A stretch of 33,875 nucleotides of DNA, from assembly GCA_964627605.1 (NCBI GenBank), contig CAZVGZ010000036.1, forward strand, positions 1-33,875, given 5' to 3'. The first letter of the stretch is position 1, and each line of letters starts with the position of its first letter. The notes under the pieces were generated by a model. The model was not told the DNA's origin, searched no databases, and worked only from the letters and a program-made list of their open reading frames with translations. This document shows positions 8,355 through 15,387 of the stretch, in pieces. Position numbers and translations under genes: made by a program. Source of the DNA: CAZVGZ01 sp964627605 (GTDB lineage: Bacteria; Latescibacterota; MWCZ01; CAZVGZ01).

Positions 8355-9686
8355 TCAATCCGCCAACCGCAGCAACAGCACTTTGCGGCCAGATGCTTCG
8401 GTAAACTGCTCCACGGCGTCAGCATTTTCAGCTACGCTTGCCGTCACTCTCCGCTTTTTCAGTAGTTGGACAGCCGCATCGCTGAACCCCAGCGTTGATC
8501 TGTGGCCAGTGCCTATAACCAAAGCGTCCGGTTCGCCTTTACACAGATCAATCACCTCGGCCTCTCCTACAACATCTGGATCTGGCCTGGAGTATCTCTT
8601 CTTACGCTGCCTTACGGTGCCGTTGCTTTGAACGAGTAGATCACCACCGTACTGCTCTGAATTAACTTCCGCATCTCCAGTTTTCATTAGTGTCACAGTC
8701 GGGTAGTTGACTTTCTTTCGTCGGCGAACCGGTCGCTCAGACACCAGCGCCGCAGCGCCCAACACCCCGGCGTCGTCACCTAAGATGGACGCGACCACTT
8801 TCGCGCTGCCTTCAGCACCCACCATCGTGTTGTCTGCTGCGGTTTTCTTGATGATCGGCATCATGAAATCGCCGCACGCTTCAATTACGCCGCCGCCCAT
8901 CACTATCCGCTCCGGGTCAACAAGGTTCGCGACGCTCGCAGCGCCATATCCTAACACTTCTGAAGCTTTCTCCAGCACCTCAATAACCAGATCATCCCCC
9001 TGGCGCAGCGCTTTTTTGAGCGCTCCGCTCTTGATTCTCTCCGAATCATCACCCAAAATCTCTGTGAGCGAGGATTTCCGCCCGCTTTCCAATGCGCTCT
9101 TGAGGTCGCGCTCTATCGCTGTGCGGCTGGCCATCGCTTCCATGCACCCGAAGTTGCCGCACCCACATTTTGGACCGTCGATTTGGAGAATCATATGCCC
9201 AACCTCGGCTGCGGCCCTGTGATGCCCCTCCCACATCTCGGTGTTTTGAATGAAGCCGCCGCCAATTCCTGTCCCCACGAATATACCGAAGACCGAATCA
9301 GCTCCCCTGCCAGCACCAAACCGGCTCTCGCCCAATGTGCCGACGTTTACGTCGTTCCCGACGCGGACCAAGCAGTCGAGCTTACTCGTTAAGAGCTGCG
9401 CCAAGGGAAGATCATCCAGCGGAAGATTGGTGGTGTTCACCACATGCCCTTCGGCGGTATCCACGACACCGGGAACCCCAACACCAACACCTAAGGGTTT
9501 TCGACTTTTCTGATTTGTGACGCCCCTGACCGCTTCAACTATCTGATCGACTATCTGGTCTCGATCTGCTCTGGCCGTGCTGATTTTGGCCGTCTTGACA
9601 ATATTGCCGTCACCATCGACCAGAGCCGCAAGTATTTTAGTGCCGCCTACGTCTACGCCTATCACCGGGGAGTTGCGCTTGGCCAT
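8355..9686 (-). CDS. ROK-family sugar kinase fused to a C-terminal Mth938-like domain
   Basis: The N-terminal ~315 residues are a ROK kinase: ATP-binding GVDVGGTK near residues 10-17, GNDVN with the catalytic Asp at about 112, GTGIGGG at 138-144, EVGH at 161-164, and the zinc motif CGCGNFGCME at about 174-183. ROK enzymes phosphorylate glucose, N-acetylmannosamine and similar sugars, and some use polyphosphate. From about residue 325 the protein continues into an Mth938-like (former DUF498) domain: YGGDLLVQSNGTVRQRKKR, then ALVIGTGHRSTLGFS, then GRKVLLLRL at the end. Mth938-like domains normally stand alone and lack an assigned reaction. The ATG at 9686 is preferred to a GTG at 9701 because the protein then starts MAKRNSPVIGVDVGG, usual for ROK kinases. 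Substrate unknown. It is 61 bp upstream of the CHAD gene. Confidence 0.85.
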   Translation of the reverse strand: MAKRNSPVIGVDVGGTKILAALVDGDGNIVKTAKISTARADRDQIVDQIVEAVRGVTNQKSRKPLGVGVGVPGVVDTAEGHVVNTTNLPLDDLPLAQLLTSKLDCLVRVGNDVNVGTLGESRFGAGRGADSVFGIFVGTGIGGGFIQNTEMWEGHHRAAAEVGHMILQIDGPKCGCGNFGCMEAMASRTAIERDLKSALESGRKSSLTEILGDDSERIKSGALKKALRQGDDLVIEVLEKASEVLGYGAASVANLVDPERIVMGGGVIEACGDFMMPIIKKTAADNTMVGAEGSAKVVASILGDDAGVLGAAALVSERPVRRRKKVNYPTVTLMKTGDAEVNSEQYGGDLLVQSNGTVRQRKKRYSRPDPDVVGEAEVIDLCKGEPDALVIGTGHRSTLGFSDAAVQLLKKRRVTASVAENADAVEQFTEASGRKVLLLRLAD

Positions 9687-10014
9687 TGGGGGTCCAATCA
9701 CAGCCCATTGGGGAAGTTGCGGCTGCTAAAGAGGTGCGCCTTGCGGTACTAAAAATAGGTAATTCAAGGGTGGCGTAGAGTCAACTCCCACGGTGGTTCT
9801 GCACTGATACAACAGCGCCAATTCTTCAAACGGTCACTACGGATTTAGATAGCTGATGTTGGCCCGACAGCACGCCTACGGTTTACTATTGACGTCCCCT
9901 GACCAACGTGTGTTACCCGACACCGAGATACCGGTGTCTTGATCACCGGGCCACCACGCCTAGCGACACATGTAAGCTGAGGCACGGTTATCCGTTGATT
10001 TCTGTTTCGGAAGA
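9687..10014. other. Gene-free divergent intergenic region (328 bp)
   Basis: It separates the divergent ROK-Mth938 gene (minus) and sfsA (plus), and should hold both promoters. No convincing sigma-70 pair was found. The one structure seen is a 7-bp dyad, GACACCG at 9919-9925 and CGGTGTC at 9932-9938, with a 6-base spacer and no following T-run, which could be an operator. No tRNA-like or protein-coding signal is evident. Confidence 0.5.
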
Positions 10015-10779
10015 ATGAGCGCATTTTGGACTGTCCGTCGTGGTGACATCGTAGTGCCGACTCTAACCTGGCCACCTCTGATATGGACGCGGTTCGTTGA
10101 GCGCCCAAACCGTTTTCTCGTACACGCTGAGATGGACGGTGGCGAACTCGCAGTGACCCACCTTGCTGACCCAGGCCGCCTAGAAGAGCTTCTCGTTCCA
10201 GGCGCACGCGTTGCTATCACGCCTGCTGTGGGCGAGAAGAGGAAGACAGAATTCAGCGTCGTGTTGGTGGACGCCGGATCATCGCTGGTCTCCCTCCACA
10301 CCGGTGTGCCCAACCGGTTGGCGCGTGATGCCTTCGAGCGAGGAGCGATACCAGAGTTCGCCCACCTCGCGACAGTCCGCCGTGAAGTGACCGTCGGCAA
10401 GAGCCGTTTCGATTTTGAGATGTCGAATGAGGGGGCCGACCGGTGCCTCGTTGAGGTGAAATCGGCGTCACTGGTGGAGAATGGTATTGCCCTGTTCCCC
10501 GATGCGGTTACTGCCAGGGGAAAGAGGCATGTCGAGGAGCTTACCGCGCTGAAGCTGGACGGTGTAAGGACAGCGGTGTTGGCGGTAATACAACGCAGCG
10601 ACGCCCACGCTTTTGCGGCGGATGGGTCCCGCGATCCCAAATTCTCGGCAGCGTTGGAGAATGCGAAAGAGTCCGGCGTCGAGGTGTTGGCGATGCGCTG
10701 CGAAGTCACCGAAGAGGGTATTTCACTCACCGATCGCGTGCCGGTATGGAGCGGCTGGCCTCCGTCTCCACCTAAATAG
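10015..10779 (+). CDS. sfsA: SfsA family protein (sugar fermentation stimulation protein homologue)
   Basis: SfsA proteins are cytosolic, have an OB-like fold plus a nuclease-like fold, and were named for effects on maltose metabolism in E. coli; the biochemical role is unsettled. The family's signatures are present: RFVERPNRFLVHAEM near the N-terminus, HLADPGRLEELL, then VEVKSASLVENGIALFPDA followed by TARGKRHVEEL, the latter region carrying the acidic and lysine residues of the putative nuclease site, and IQRSDAHAFAADGSRDPKF. At 254 residues it is about 20 longer than usual, the excess lying at the N-terminus before LTWPPLIWTRF. The Shine-Dalgarno-like GGAAG is only one or two bases from the ATG at 10015, so the true start could be GTG at 10054. 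It appears to be transcribed alone. Confidence 0.93.
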   Translation: MSAFWTVRRGDIVVPTLTWPPLIWTRFVERPNRFLVHAEMDGGELAVTHLADPGRLEELLVPGARVAITPAVGEKRKTEFSVVLVDAGSSLVSLHTGVPNRLARDAFERGAIPEFAHLATVRREVTVGKSRFDFEMSNEGADRCLVEVKSASLVENGIALFPDAVTARGKRHVEELTALKLDGVRTAVLAVIQRSDAHAFAADGSRDPKFSAALENAKESGVEVLAMRCEVTEEGISLTDRVPVWSGWPPSPPK

Positions 10780-10856
10780 TCGCCGCACCCTGCATCCTAA
10801 ATTTGATAAGTCGCGACAGTAACACCGCCGCCAGATATAGAAACCAGGAGGAGCCA

Positions 10857-11048
10857 ATGCAAGTCAAAAACCTGCTGACAGATTTTGAGTCCGTATCATT
10901 GCCCGATTCTGAAAACGAGATGAGCCGCCGCTACCTTGAAGTGGCAACTCGGTGGGTACACACCGCCGAGCGTGCAGACATCTCTTCGCTGGTACGCTCA
11001 ATAAACGTTTTGGCATTCGACGCGTACTTCACCGTTCCCACAGCGTAA
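10857..11048 (+). CDS. Small protein of unknown function (63 residues)
   Basis: A very good Shine-Dalgarno sequence (AGGAGGAG around 10846-10853) stands four bases before the ATG at 10857, which supports a real gene despite its size. The product starts MQVKNLLTDFESVSLPDSEN, continues with an amphipathic helical middle (MSRRYLEVATRWVHTAE) and ends NVLAFDAYFTVPTA. It has no cysteine, no signal peptide and no membrane segment. It is not recognised. It is 77 bp after sfsA and 249 bp before rpiB on the same strand. The abrupt hydrophobic C-terminus could mean that it is the surviving start of a longer gene, because the next 249 bp hold nothing coding. Confidence 0.55.
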   Translation: MQVKNLLTDFESVSLPDSENEMSRRYLEVATRWVHTAERADISSLVRSINVLAFDAYFTVPTA

Positions 11049-11297
11049 TCCGCCACCGATCCCACAGCTGTAGGACCAGCAGGAGCATTCATCACTGAGT
11101 CGCCTCCACACCCCAACAACCTCACTCCAAGCTCCCCCCCCAAAAAAGCAGCAGTCTTCAGAAACGGTACCTCAGCGTACATAACGAGCTCTGGAGACCG
11201 AGCGTTCTAGCACGACGCCAATTGACCCTCCAGCCGCCTACGGCTACCGTACTAAAGACTATCTCGCCACTCAACTTGCCAAAACGATGGGAACATC

Positions 11298-11747
11298 ATG
11301 ATGATCGCCATCGCATCAGATCATGCCGGTTTTGTGCTCAAGGCACCTCTCATTGAAGCACTAAACGACCTGGGCCACGAGATTGATGATATGGGTTGCC
11401 GCAGCGAGGACTCCTGCGACCACTCTGACTTCAGCCTTCCGCTGGCTGAGAAGGTCGCTACTGGGACGTGCGCAAGCGGCGTTCTTATATGCGGGTCTGG
11501 CGTGGGAATGGTGATAGGGGCAAACAAGGTCGATGGGATCGCCGCAGCTATGCTGATTGACGAAGACACAGCTCGCATGAGCCGCCAACACAACAACACG
11601 AATATCGCAGTCTTCGCTGGGAGGCTACAGACCGCCGAACAGGTATGCCGCATAGTCACGGTCTGGCTCGAAACCGAATTTGAAGGCGGCAGGCACGAGC
11701 GGCGGATGGACAAGATTCACCACTACATCAGAAAGCTCAGGTCCTAA
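11298..11747 (+). CDS. rpiB: Ribose-5-phosphate isomerase B
   Basis: RpiB interconverts ribose 5-phosphate and ribulose 5-phosphate in the pentose phosphate pathway. The 149-residue product matches family length and motifs: ASDHAGF with Asp8-His9 for phosphate/ring opening, LICGSGVGM with the catalytic Cys65, GANKVDGI, SRQHNNTN and the C-terminal EGGRHERRMDKI. The start is ATG at 11298 with a second ATG immediately after (11301); either is possible. A weak GGGA precedes by about 7 bases. nrdR begins 5 bp after its stop, so the two are cotranscribed; rpiB-(glyA)-nrdR order occurs in other bacteria, here without glyA. A LacA/LacB-type isomerase is the alternative, less likely without lac genes. 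Confidence 0.95.
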   Translation: MMIAIASDHAGFVLKAPLIEALNDLGHEIDDMGCRSEDSCDHSDFSLPLAEKVATGTCASGVLICGSGVGMVIGANKVDGIAAAMLIDEDTARMSRQHNNTNIAVFAGRLQTAEQVCRIVTVWLETEFEGGRHERRMDKIHHYIRKLRS

Positions 11748-11752
11748 CTCCC

Positions 11753-12199
11753 ATGCGGTGTCCTTTTTGTGGAAATCAGGAAGACAGAGTAGTCGATTCC
11801 AGGGCCAGCAACGACGGGAAAGCGATCCGCCGCCGCAGGGAGTGCCTTCGGTGCGACTGCCGTTTTACAACATACGAGACTGTCGAGGAGGTACCCCTCA
11901 CAGTTGTAAAAACCGACGACCGCCGCGAGCCATACGACCGCGAAAAACTTCTTGGCGGCGTCAGGCTTGCGTGCACAAAGCGACCGGTCACCCCAGAACA
12001 GATCGAGGCGATGGGTGACGAGATTGAGCTTGAACTTCTGGCAGGCCAAAGCAACGACGCCTCGTCAAAGCAGATAGGCGAGATGGTAAGCAGCCGCTTG
12101 GCAGCGCTGGATGATGTAGCCTACATACGTTTCGCGTCTGTCTACAAGAACTTCAAAGAGCCGCAGGCGTTCCTTGACGAGGTGCGCAAACTGCTGTAG
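11753..12199 (+). CDS. nrdR: NrdR transcriptional repressor of ribonucleotide reductase genes
   Basis: NrdR senses ATP/dATP through an ATP-cone and represses nrd genes by binding NrdR boxes. The 148-residue product begins with the zinc ribbon (Cys3, Cys6, Cys31, Cys34: CPFC and CLRC), followed by the basic RRRRECLRCDCRFTTYE segment and the ATP-cone from about residue 49 (VVKTDDRREPYDREKLL) to the C-terminus (YIRFASVYKNF). Length and order are normal. It sits 5 bp downstream of rpiB. No nrd gene or NrdR-box pair was noticed in the window. Confidence 0.97.
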   Translation: MRCPFCGNQEDRVVDSRASNDGKAIRRRRECLRCDCRFTTYETVEEVPLTVVKTDDRREPYDREKLLGGVRLACTKRPVTPEQIEAMGDEIELELLAGQSNDASSKQIGEMVSSRLAALDDVAYIRFASVYKNFKEPQAFLDEVRKLL

Positions 12200-12255
12200 C
12201 CCTACCTTGATAAAACACCCCGAACTTTCTACCACGACCCCGATTGGAGCGGCCA

Positions 12256-13071
12256 ATGGCCAAAATGAAGCTAGGTACCATAGTCGGTATTTCAGACGAC
12301 CCGCCAGCCAGTTTCGCGAGAGTGGCGGAATTGGAACTTCCCACCTGCCAGGTCGCTGTAGGAGCCGAGCAGATCAAGACGATGGACCCAAAAGCCGTCA
12401 GAAAAGCCGCTGACGGCGCTGGTGTTGAGATCAGCAGCGTCTTCTTGGGGTTCGACGGCCAGGTATACGACCTTAAAGATGGTCCTGCGACAATGGGCCT
12501 GGTGGCTCCCAAGCTGAGGGACGCCAGACTTCCCTCAGCGCTCAACTTCTGCGATCTGGTTGCAGACATGGGGATCAGCAGTATCACCTGTCACATCGGG
12601 TTCATACCTGACGACGAAAGCGATCCTATCTACCCAGGGTTCATCGACATAATGCAACAGGTGGGCCGCCGCTGTGCCGACCACAACCAGATTTTCTGCT
12701 TTGAGACCGGCCAGGAGTTGGCATCGACTCTCCTTCGCACCATCGAGGACATTGGTATCGGAAACATGTTCATCAATCTCGACCCAGCGAATCTGATTCT
12801 CTACGGCAAGTCGAATCCGCTGGACGCGGTGGAGATTTTTGGGGAACTCGTGAGGGGGATGCACGCAAAAGACGGCGTCTGGCCCAACCGCGACGAGTTC
12901 TTGGGATTGGAGACAGCCATTGGCGAGGGAGACGTCCGTTTCGATCTGCTGCTGCCACGCCTCAAAGCCAAGGGCTTTGCCGGACCGGTTACCATCGAGA
13001 GGGAGATCAGTGGTCCACAACAAGCCAAGGACATCAAAAAATCCATGGAGCAGCTCGACCCCTTTCTCTAA
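12256..13071 (+). CDS. Xylose-isomerase-like sugar phosphate isomerase/epimerase
   Basis: The 271-residue product is a TIM barrel of the AP-endonuclease-2 / xylose-isomerase-like superfamily, which acts on sugars or inositols using a divalent metal. Typical strand ends are visible: SITCHIGFIPDD, FCFETGQE (metal-binding Glu), MFINLDPANLILYG (Asp), GMHAKDGVWP (His), and PVTIEREISG near the C-terminus (Glu). ATG at 12256 is chosen because GGAG lies about 7 bases upstream; a TTG at 12244 is possible but lacks one. It stands alone after nrdR. It is one of three such proteins in the window (also 27163-28050 and 28059-28835), which are clearly different subfamilies. The precise substrate cannot be told. 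Confidence 0.85.
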   Translation: MAKMKLGTIVGISDDPPASFARVAELELPTCQVAVGAEQIKTMDPKAVRKAADGAGVEISSVFLGFDGQVYDLKDGPATMGLVAPKLRDARLPSALNFCDLVADMGISSITCHIGFIPDDESDPIYPGFIDIMQQVGRRCADHNQIFCFETGQELASTLLRTIEDIGIGNMFINLDPANLILYGKSNPLDAVEIFGELVRGMHAKDGVWPNRDEFLGLETAIGEGDVRFDLLLPRLKAKGFAGPVTIEREISGPQQAKDIKKSMEQLDPFL

Positions 13072-13193
13072 GCGGAGGGTTTCGTAAGCGGCCCCATTTG
13101 GGCAAGTTGGTGTATTCTGGTCCGGGGTGGAGAAAAGATATCCGGTGTAGGGTAGCGACGCGGGTCAGATAGCCGCTCGACTGCTATGCGGGT

Positions 13194-13988
13194 TCAGGGC
13201 AGAAGAGCATCCCACTCGGCAAGCTGCAAGTCAGTCGGGCCGCACTGGCCACACAGAGGGTCGGCACACATCAACGCCCTGGGGTTCGTCGACATCATGT
13301 CCATTGCGGCGTCGATAATATGCTGACCCCTCATCAATAGACACCTGGCATCGCCAACCCGACCATCGACGATCTGCCCTCGTTCCCGCACAACCGCATC
13401 AATCGCCCCAAACCTCTGGCTGCATCCAGGCGCGGCGGTCAAAGTGACGTGGACTTTATGCCTGCCTGGAGTGATCACCGCCACGCTTTTGGGCGATATG
13501 GGGCTGTAGCCGATCGTATGCCCTGGAAAATCGCTGTAAGTCTCGCCAACATGTATTGTGGTGTTTGTGGTGTGCGTCACCCCCAACAGAAGCACCCAAC
13601 CACCCCATTTTGCGACTCTATCAAGCGGACTACCCACACCGGTCGCACCGTTCTCAATGTGACGCCATACCAGTTGCCCCGCCCTTGGACCGATAGCGGC
13701 GACTGAGTGAGACGGGTGCCAGCTTCGTATCGCCTCTTTATGAAGCCGCCCGGCCTCAGATATCGCACCCATCTTCGAGGGTGTCAGCTCCACATCGAAG
13801 GGGTGGACACTGAAATTGAATGTCGGCAACACGAGTAGACCATCGGAGCCCAATACGTCCAAAGCCGCCGCGATTACCGTTTCAGCGCCACCATCCATCC
13901 ATCCGATGCTTGAGAGCGAACTGTGGACTACCACCGCGTCCGCCATCGTAGCGCGACTGATTGACTTTGGACTGTTCTCACCTGTCAT
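13194..13988 (-). CDS. AAC(3)/YokD-fold acetyltransferase-like protein
   Basis: The product belongs to the antibiotic N-acetyltransferase AAC(3) fold family, which transfers acyl groups from CoA to an amino group. Motifs: VVVHSSLSSIGWMDGG near residues 19-34, LLVLPTFNFS at 51-60, RSWHPSHSVAAIG at 88-100, GVGSPLDRVAKWGGWVLLLGV at 117-137 (two residues of the acyl-CoA pocket region), and TIHVGE at 144-149 with the catalytic-region His. The N-terminus is about 15 residues shorter than usual. The C-terminus carries ADPLCGQCG, a Cys cluster not typical of resistance enzymes. Aminoglycoside resistance should not be assumed; many environmental members are of unknown role. It is transcribed just downstream of fur (45 bp gap). 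No Shine-Dalgarno sequence is obvious. Confidence 0.8.
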   Translation of the reverse strand: MTGENSPKSISRATMADAVVVHSSLSSIGWMDGGAETVIAAALDVLGSDGLLVLPTFNFSVHPFDVELTPSKMGAISEAGRLHKEAIRSWHPSHSVAAIGPRAGQLVWRHIENGATGVGSPLDRVAKWGGWVLLLGVTHTTNTTIHVGETYSDFPGHTIGYSPISPKSVAVITPGRHKVHVTLTAAPGCSQRFGAIDAVVRERGQIVDGRVGDARCLLMRGQHIIDAAMDMMSTNPRALMCADPLCGQCGPTDLQLAEWDALLP

Positions 13989-14033
13989 CGGTCCGCCGGC
14001 AGCGGTTTGGCAGTGTCGCGGCTCCTGTGGACA

Positions 14034-14516
14034 CTAAACACCGGCATGATCTGAGCGGCGACAGACACCGGTTTCGGTGAACTGCTTGCAGTGCGCTTTT
14101 AGTTTGACCGTCTGATCCCCAAGCTCGAACCCCTCCTGTACACATATCTCCTTCAGCGCCAAATGCAAGGGATCGCTGCTGAACGGCACTATCGCACCAC
14201 AGTCGAGGCATACCACATGGTTGTGATGCCGATCGTCAACACCCCATATCACCTCATAGTGCGTACTAGAACTGCCTGTCGGGGTGATCGATTCCCTTAT
14301 AATACCGCTTTGAATGAGAAGGGTTAGCGTGCGATAGATTGTCGCTTTGGAGACTCTACGGCCCTCACCCCTGAGCTTAATCCAAAGGTCATCGGCCTCA
14401 AAATGCTCGTGCGCCTCAAAAATGTTGTCCAGGATCACCCGCCGCTCAGCGGTGAATTTGAGTCCCTCTCTATCAAGGAACTCCTGGAACCCTTCTTTTA
14501 TCGACGTAATCAGCAT
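14034..14516 (-). CDS. fur: Fur-family metal-responsive transcriptional regulator
   Basis: Fur proteins repress iron-uptake (or zinc, manganese, peroxide) genes when metal-bound. The 160-residue product has the winged-helix half (FTAERRVILDNIFEAHEHFEA, then SKATIYRTLTLLIQSGII) and the dimer/metal half with RHHNHVVCLDCGAI at 97-109 (CxxC at 103 and 106) and a second Cys pair at 143 and 152 for structural zinc. The length is normal, with a short basic tail. The start ATG at 14516 gives a standard N-terminus. The metal specificity (Fur, Zur, PerR, Mur) cannot be settled by eye. The AAC(3)-like gene follows 45 bp downstream. Divergent to it is the promoter of the plus-strand gene at 14665. Confidence 0.93.
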   Translation of the reverse strand: MLITSIKEGFQEFLDREGLKFTAERRVILDNIFEAHEHFEADDLWIKLRGEGRRVSKATIYRTLTLLIQSGIIRESITPTGSSSTHYEVIWGVDDRHHNHVVCLDCGAIVPFSSDPLHLALKEICVQEGFELGDQTVKLKAHCKQFTETGVCRRSDHAGV

Positions 14517-14623
14517 GTCTGCCTCATGCTCTTCGGCTCAAGTGTATCCGCTCCTCTGGCAATACATAGCCACAACTGAAGATAGGGGTTGGGCAGATTA
14601 GGTCAACTGATCCTCCCACCGCG

Positions 14624-14653
14624 TTGCAGGCCCCGCACCGTTTTCTGTATACT
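14624..14653 (+). promoter_or_regulatory. Sigma-70-like promoter with very short leader
   Basis: TTGCAG at 14624-14629 and TATACT at 14648-14653 are separated by 18 bp. The first possible start codon of the downstream frame is ATG at 14665, because an in-frame TAG lies at 14653-14655. Transcription starting about 7 bases after the -10 box would leave a leader of only a few bases with no Shine-Dalgarno sequence, so a leaderless or nearly leaderless mRNA is inferred. Confidence 0.5.
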
Positions 14654-14664
14654 AGCTGCCACTG

Positions 14665-15387
14665 ATGGCCACTGCAACAGACAACGATCTGGCACTAGTA
14701 GCGTCTGTCGCCCCAATCATCGCGTTTGATCGGTGTGAACCGTTTGAACCTCTGAAGGTCGGCGTGACGGTCTTCCACAGGCCTGGCAACTCTCGCGCTG
14801 ATTACCGCCGCACACTTTCAGGCGAATCGCCGCTGGAGTTTGATGGCGTGGATGCTGTCGTGGAGTAAGATATCTGGTGGGACTGGGACATCCAGCATCT
14901 CTACGAACTTGAGGCGGCATGGGTCTATCTGGATATAGAGGGTGCGATCGGGAAAGTGGAGGCGTCGTGGCATGGCGGTTACCACCGAATGGATGACAAA
15001 GGGTTGGAGTTCATCGACGGAAAATCCGTTCTTTACTCCCAACCAGGAAAACACGCTTTTGCCCCATCTGCGGACTGGTTCTCGGCGGAGACCGAGCGTT
15101 ACACGGAGCCTTGCCTTGGGGGTGCCGGAAGCATGGGTGTTCACGTCACACCGCTTTTGGAGGACACGTATGCCAAAAGCGATCGCGGCGATACACTGGT
15201 GCTTCAGCACCTGAAACGGTTGGCGTTTAAACCGACATTCCTATTCGATCGTCTGGTGCCCATCACTCAAGATTTCTTGGTAAATTGGGATGAGTTGCAG
15301 AAGTGGATTCCAGGCCGTGTTGAGACCTTGATAGGTTGGCTGGAGAGCGGAGGGCCTTACCCGGCCCCAGAAGAAATTGGGGGTTAT
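14665..15387 (+). pseudogene. Unknown conserved-type protein interrupted by TAA, in frame with the transporter gene
   Basis: The frame begins at ATG 14665 and runs through PIIAFDRCEPFEPLKVGV to a TAA at 14866-14868. The same frame continues without shift as DIWWDWDIQHLYELEAAWVY, then EASWHGGYHRM, YSQPGKHAFAP and, later, WIPGRVETLIGWL. The parts clearly belong to one protein, so the TAA replaces a codon, most simply Tyr (TAT/TAC). There is then no stop before the transporter start at 15388, so the frame fuses to it. The protein is soluble-looking, rich in Trp and His, with no signal peptide; the family is not recognised. Translation may restart downstream (e.g. ATG at 14956 gives a 653-residue fusion). 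It is broken either by one real mutation or a sequencing error. Confidence 0.7.

Noticed and set aside
10931..11182. Minus-strand 83-residue frame overlapping the small gene.
   Set aside because: It is antisense to a gene with an excellent Shine-Dalgarno site, has no ribosome-binding site of its own and an unnatural composition.
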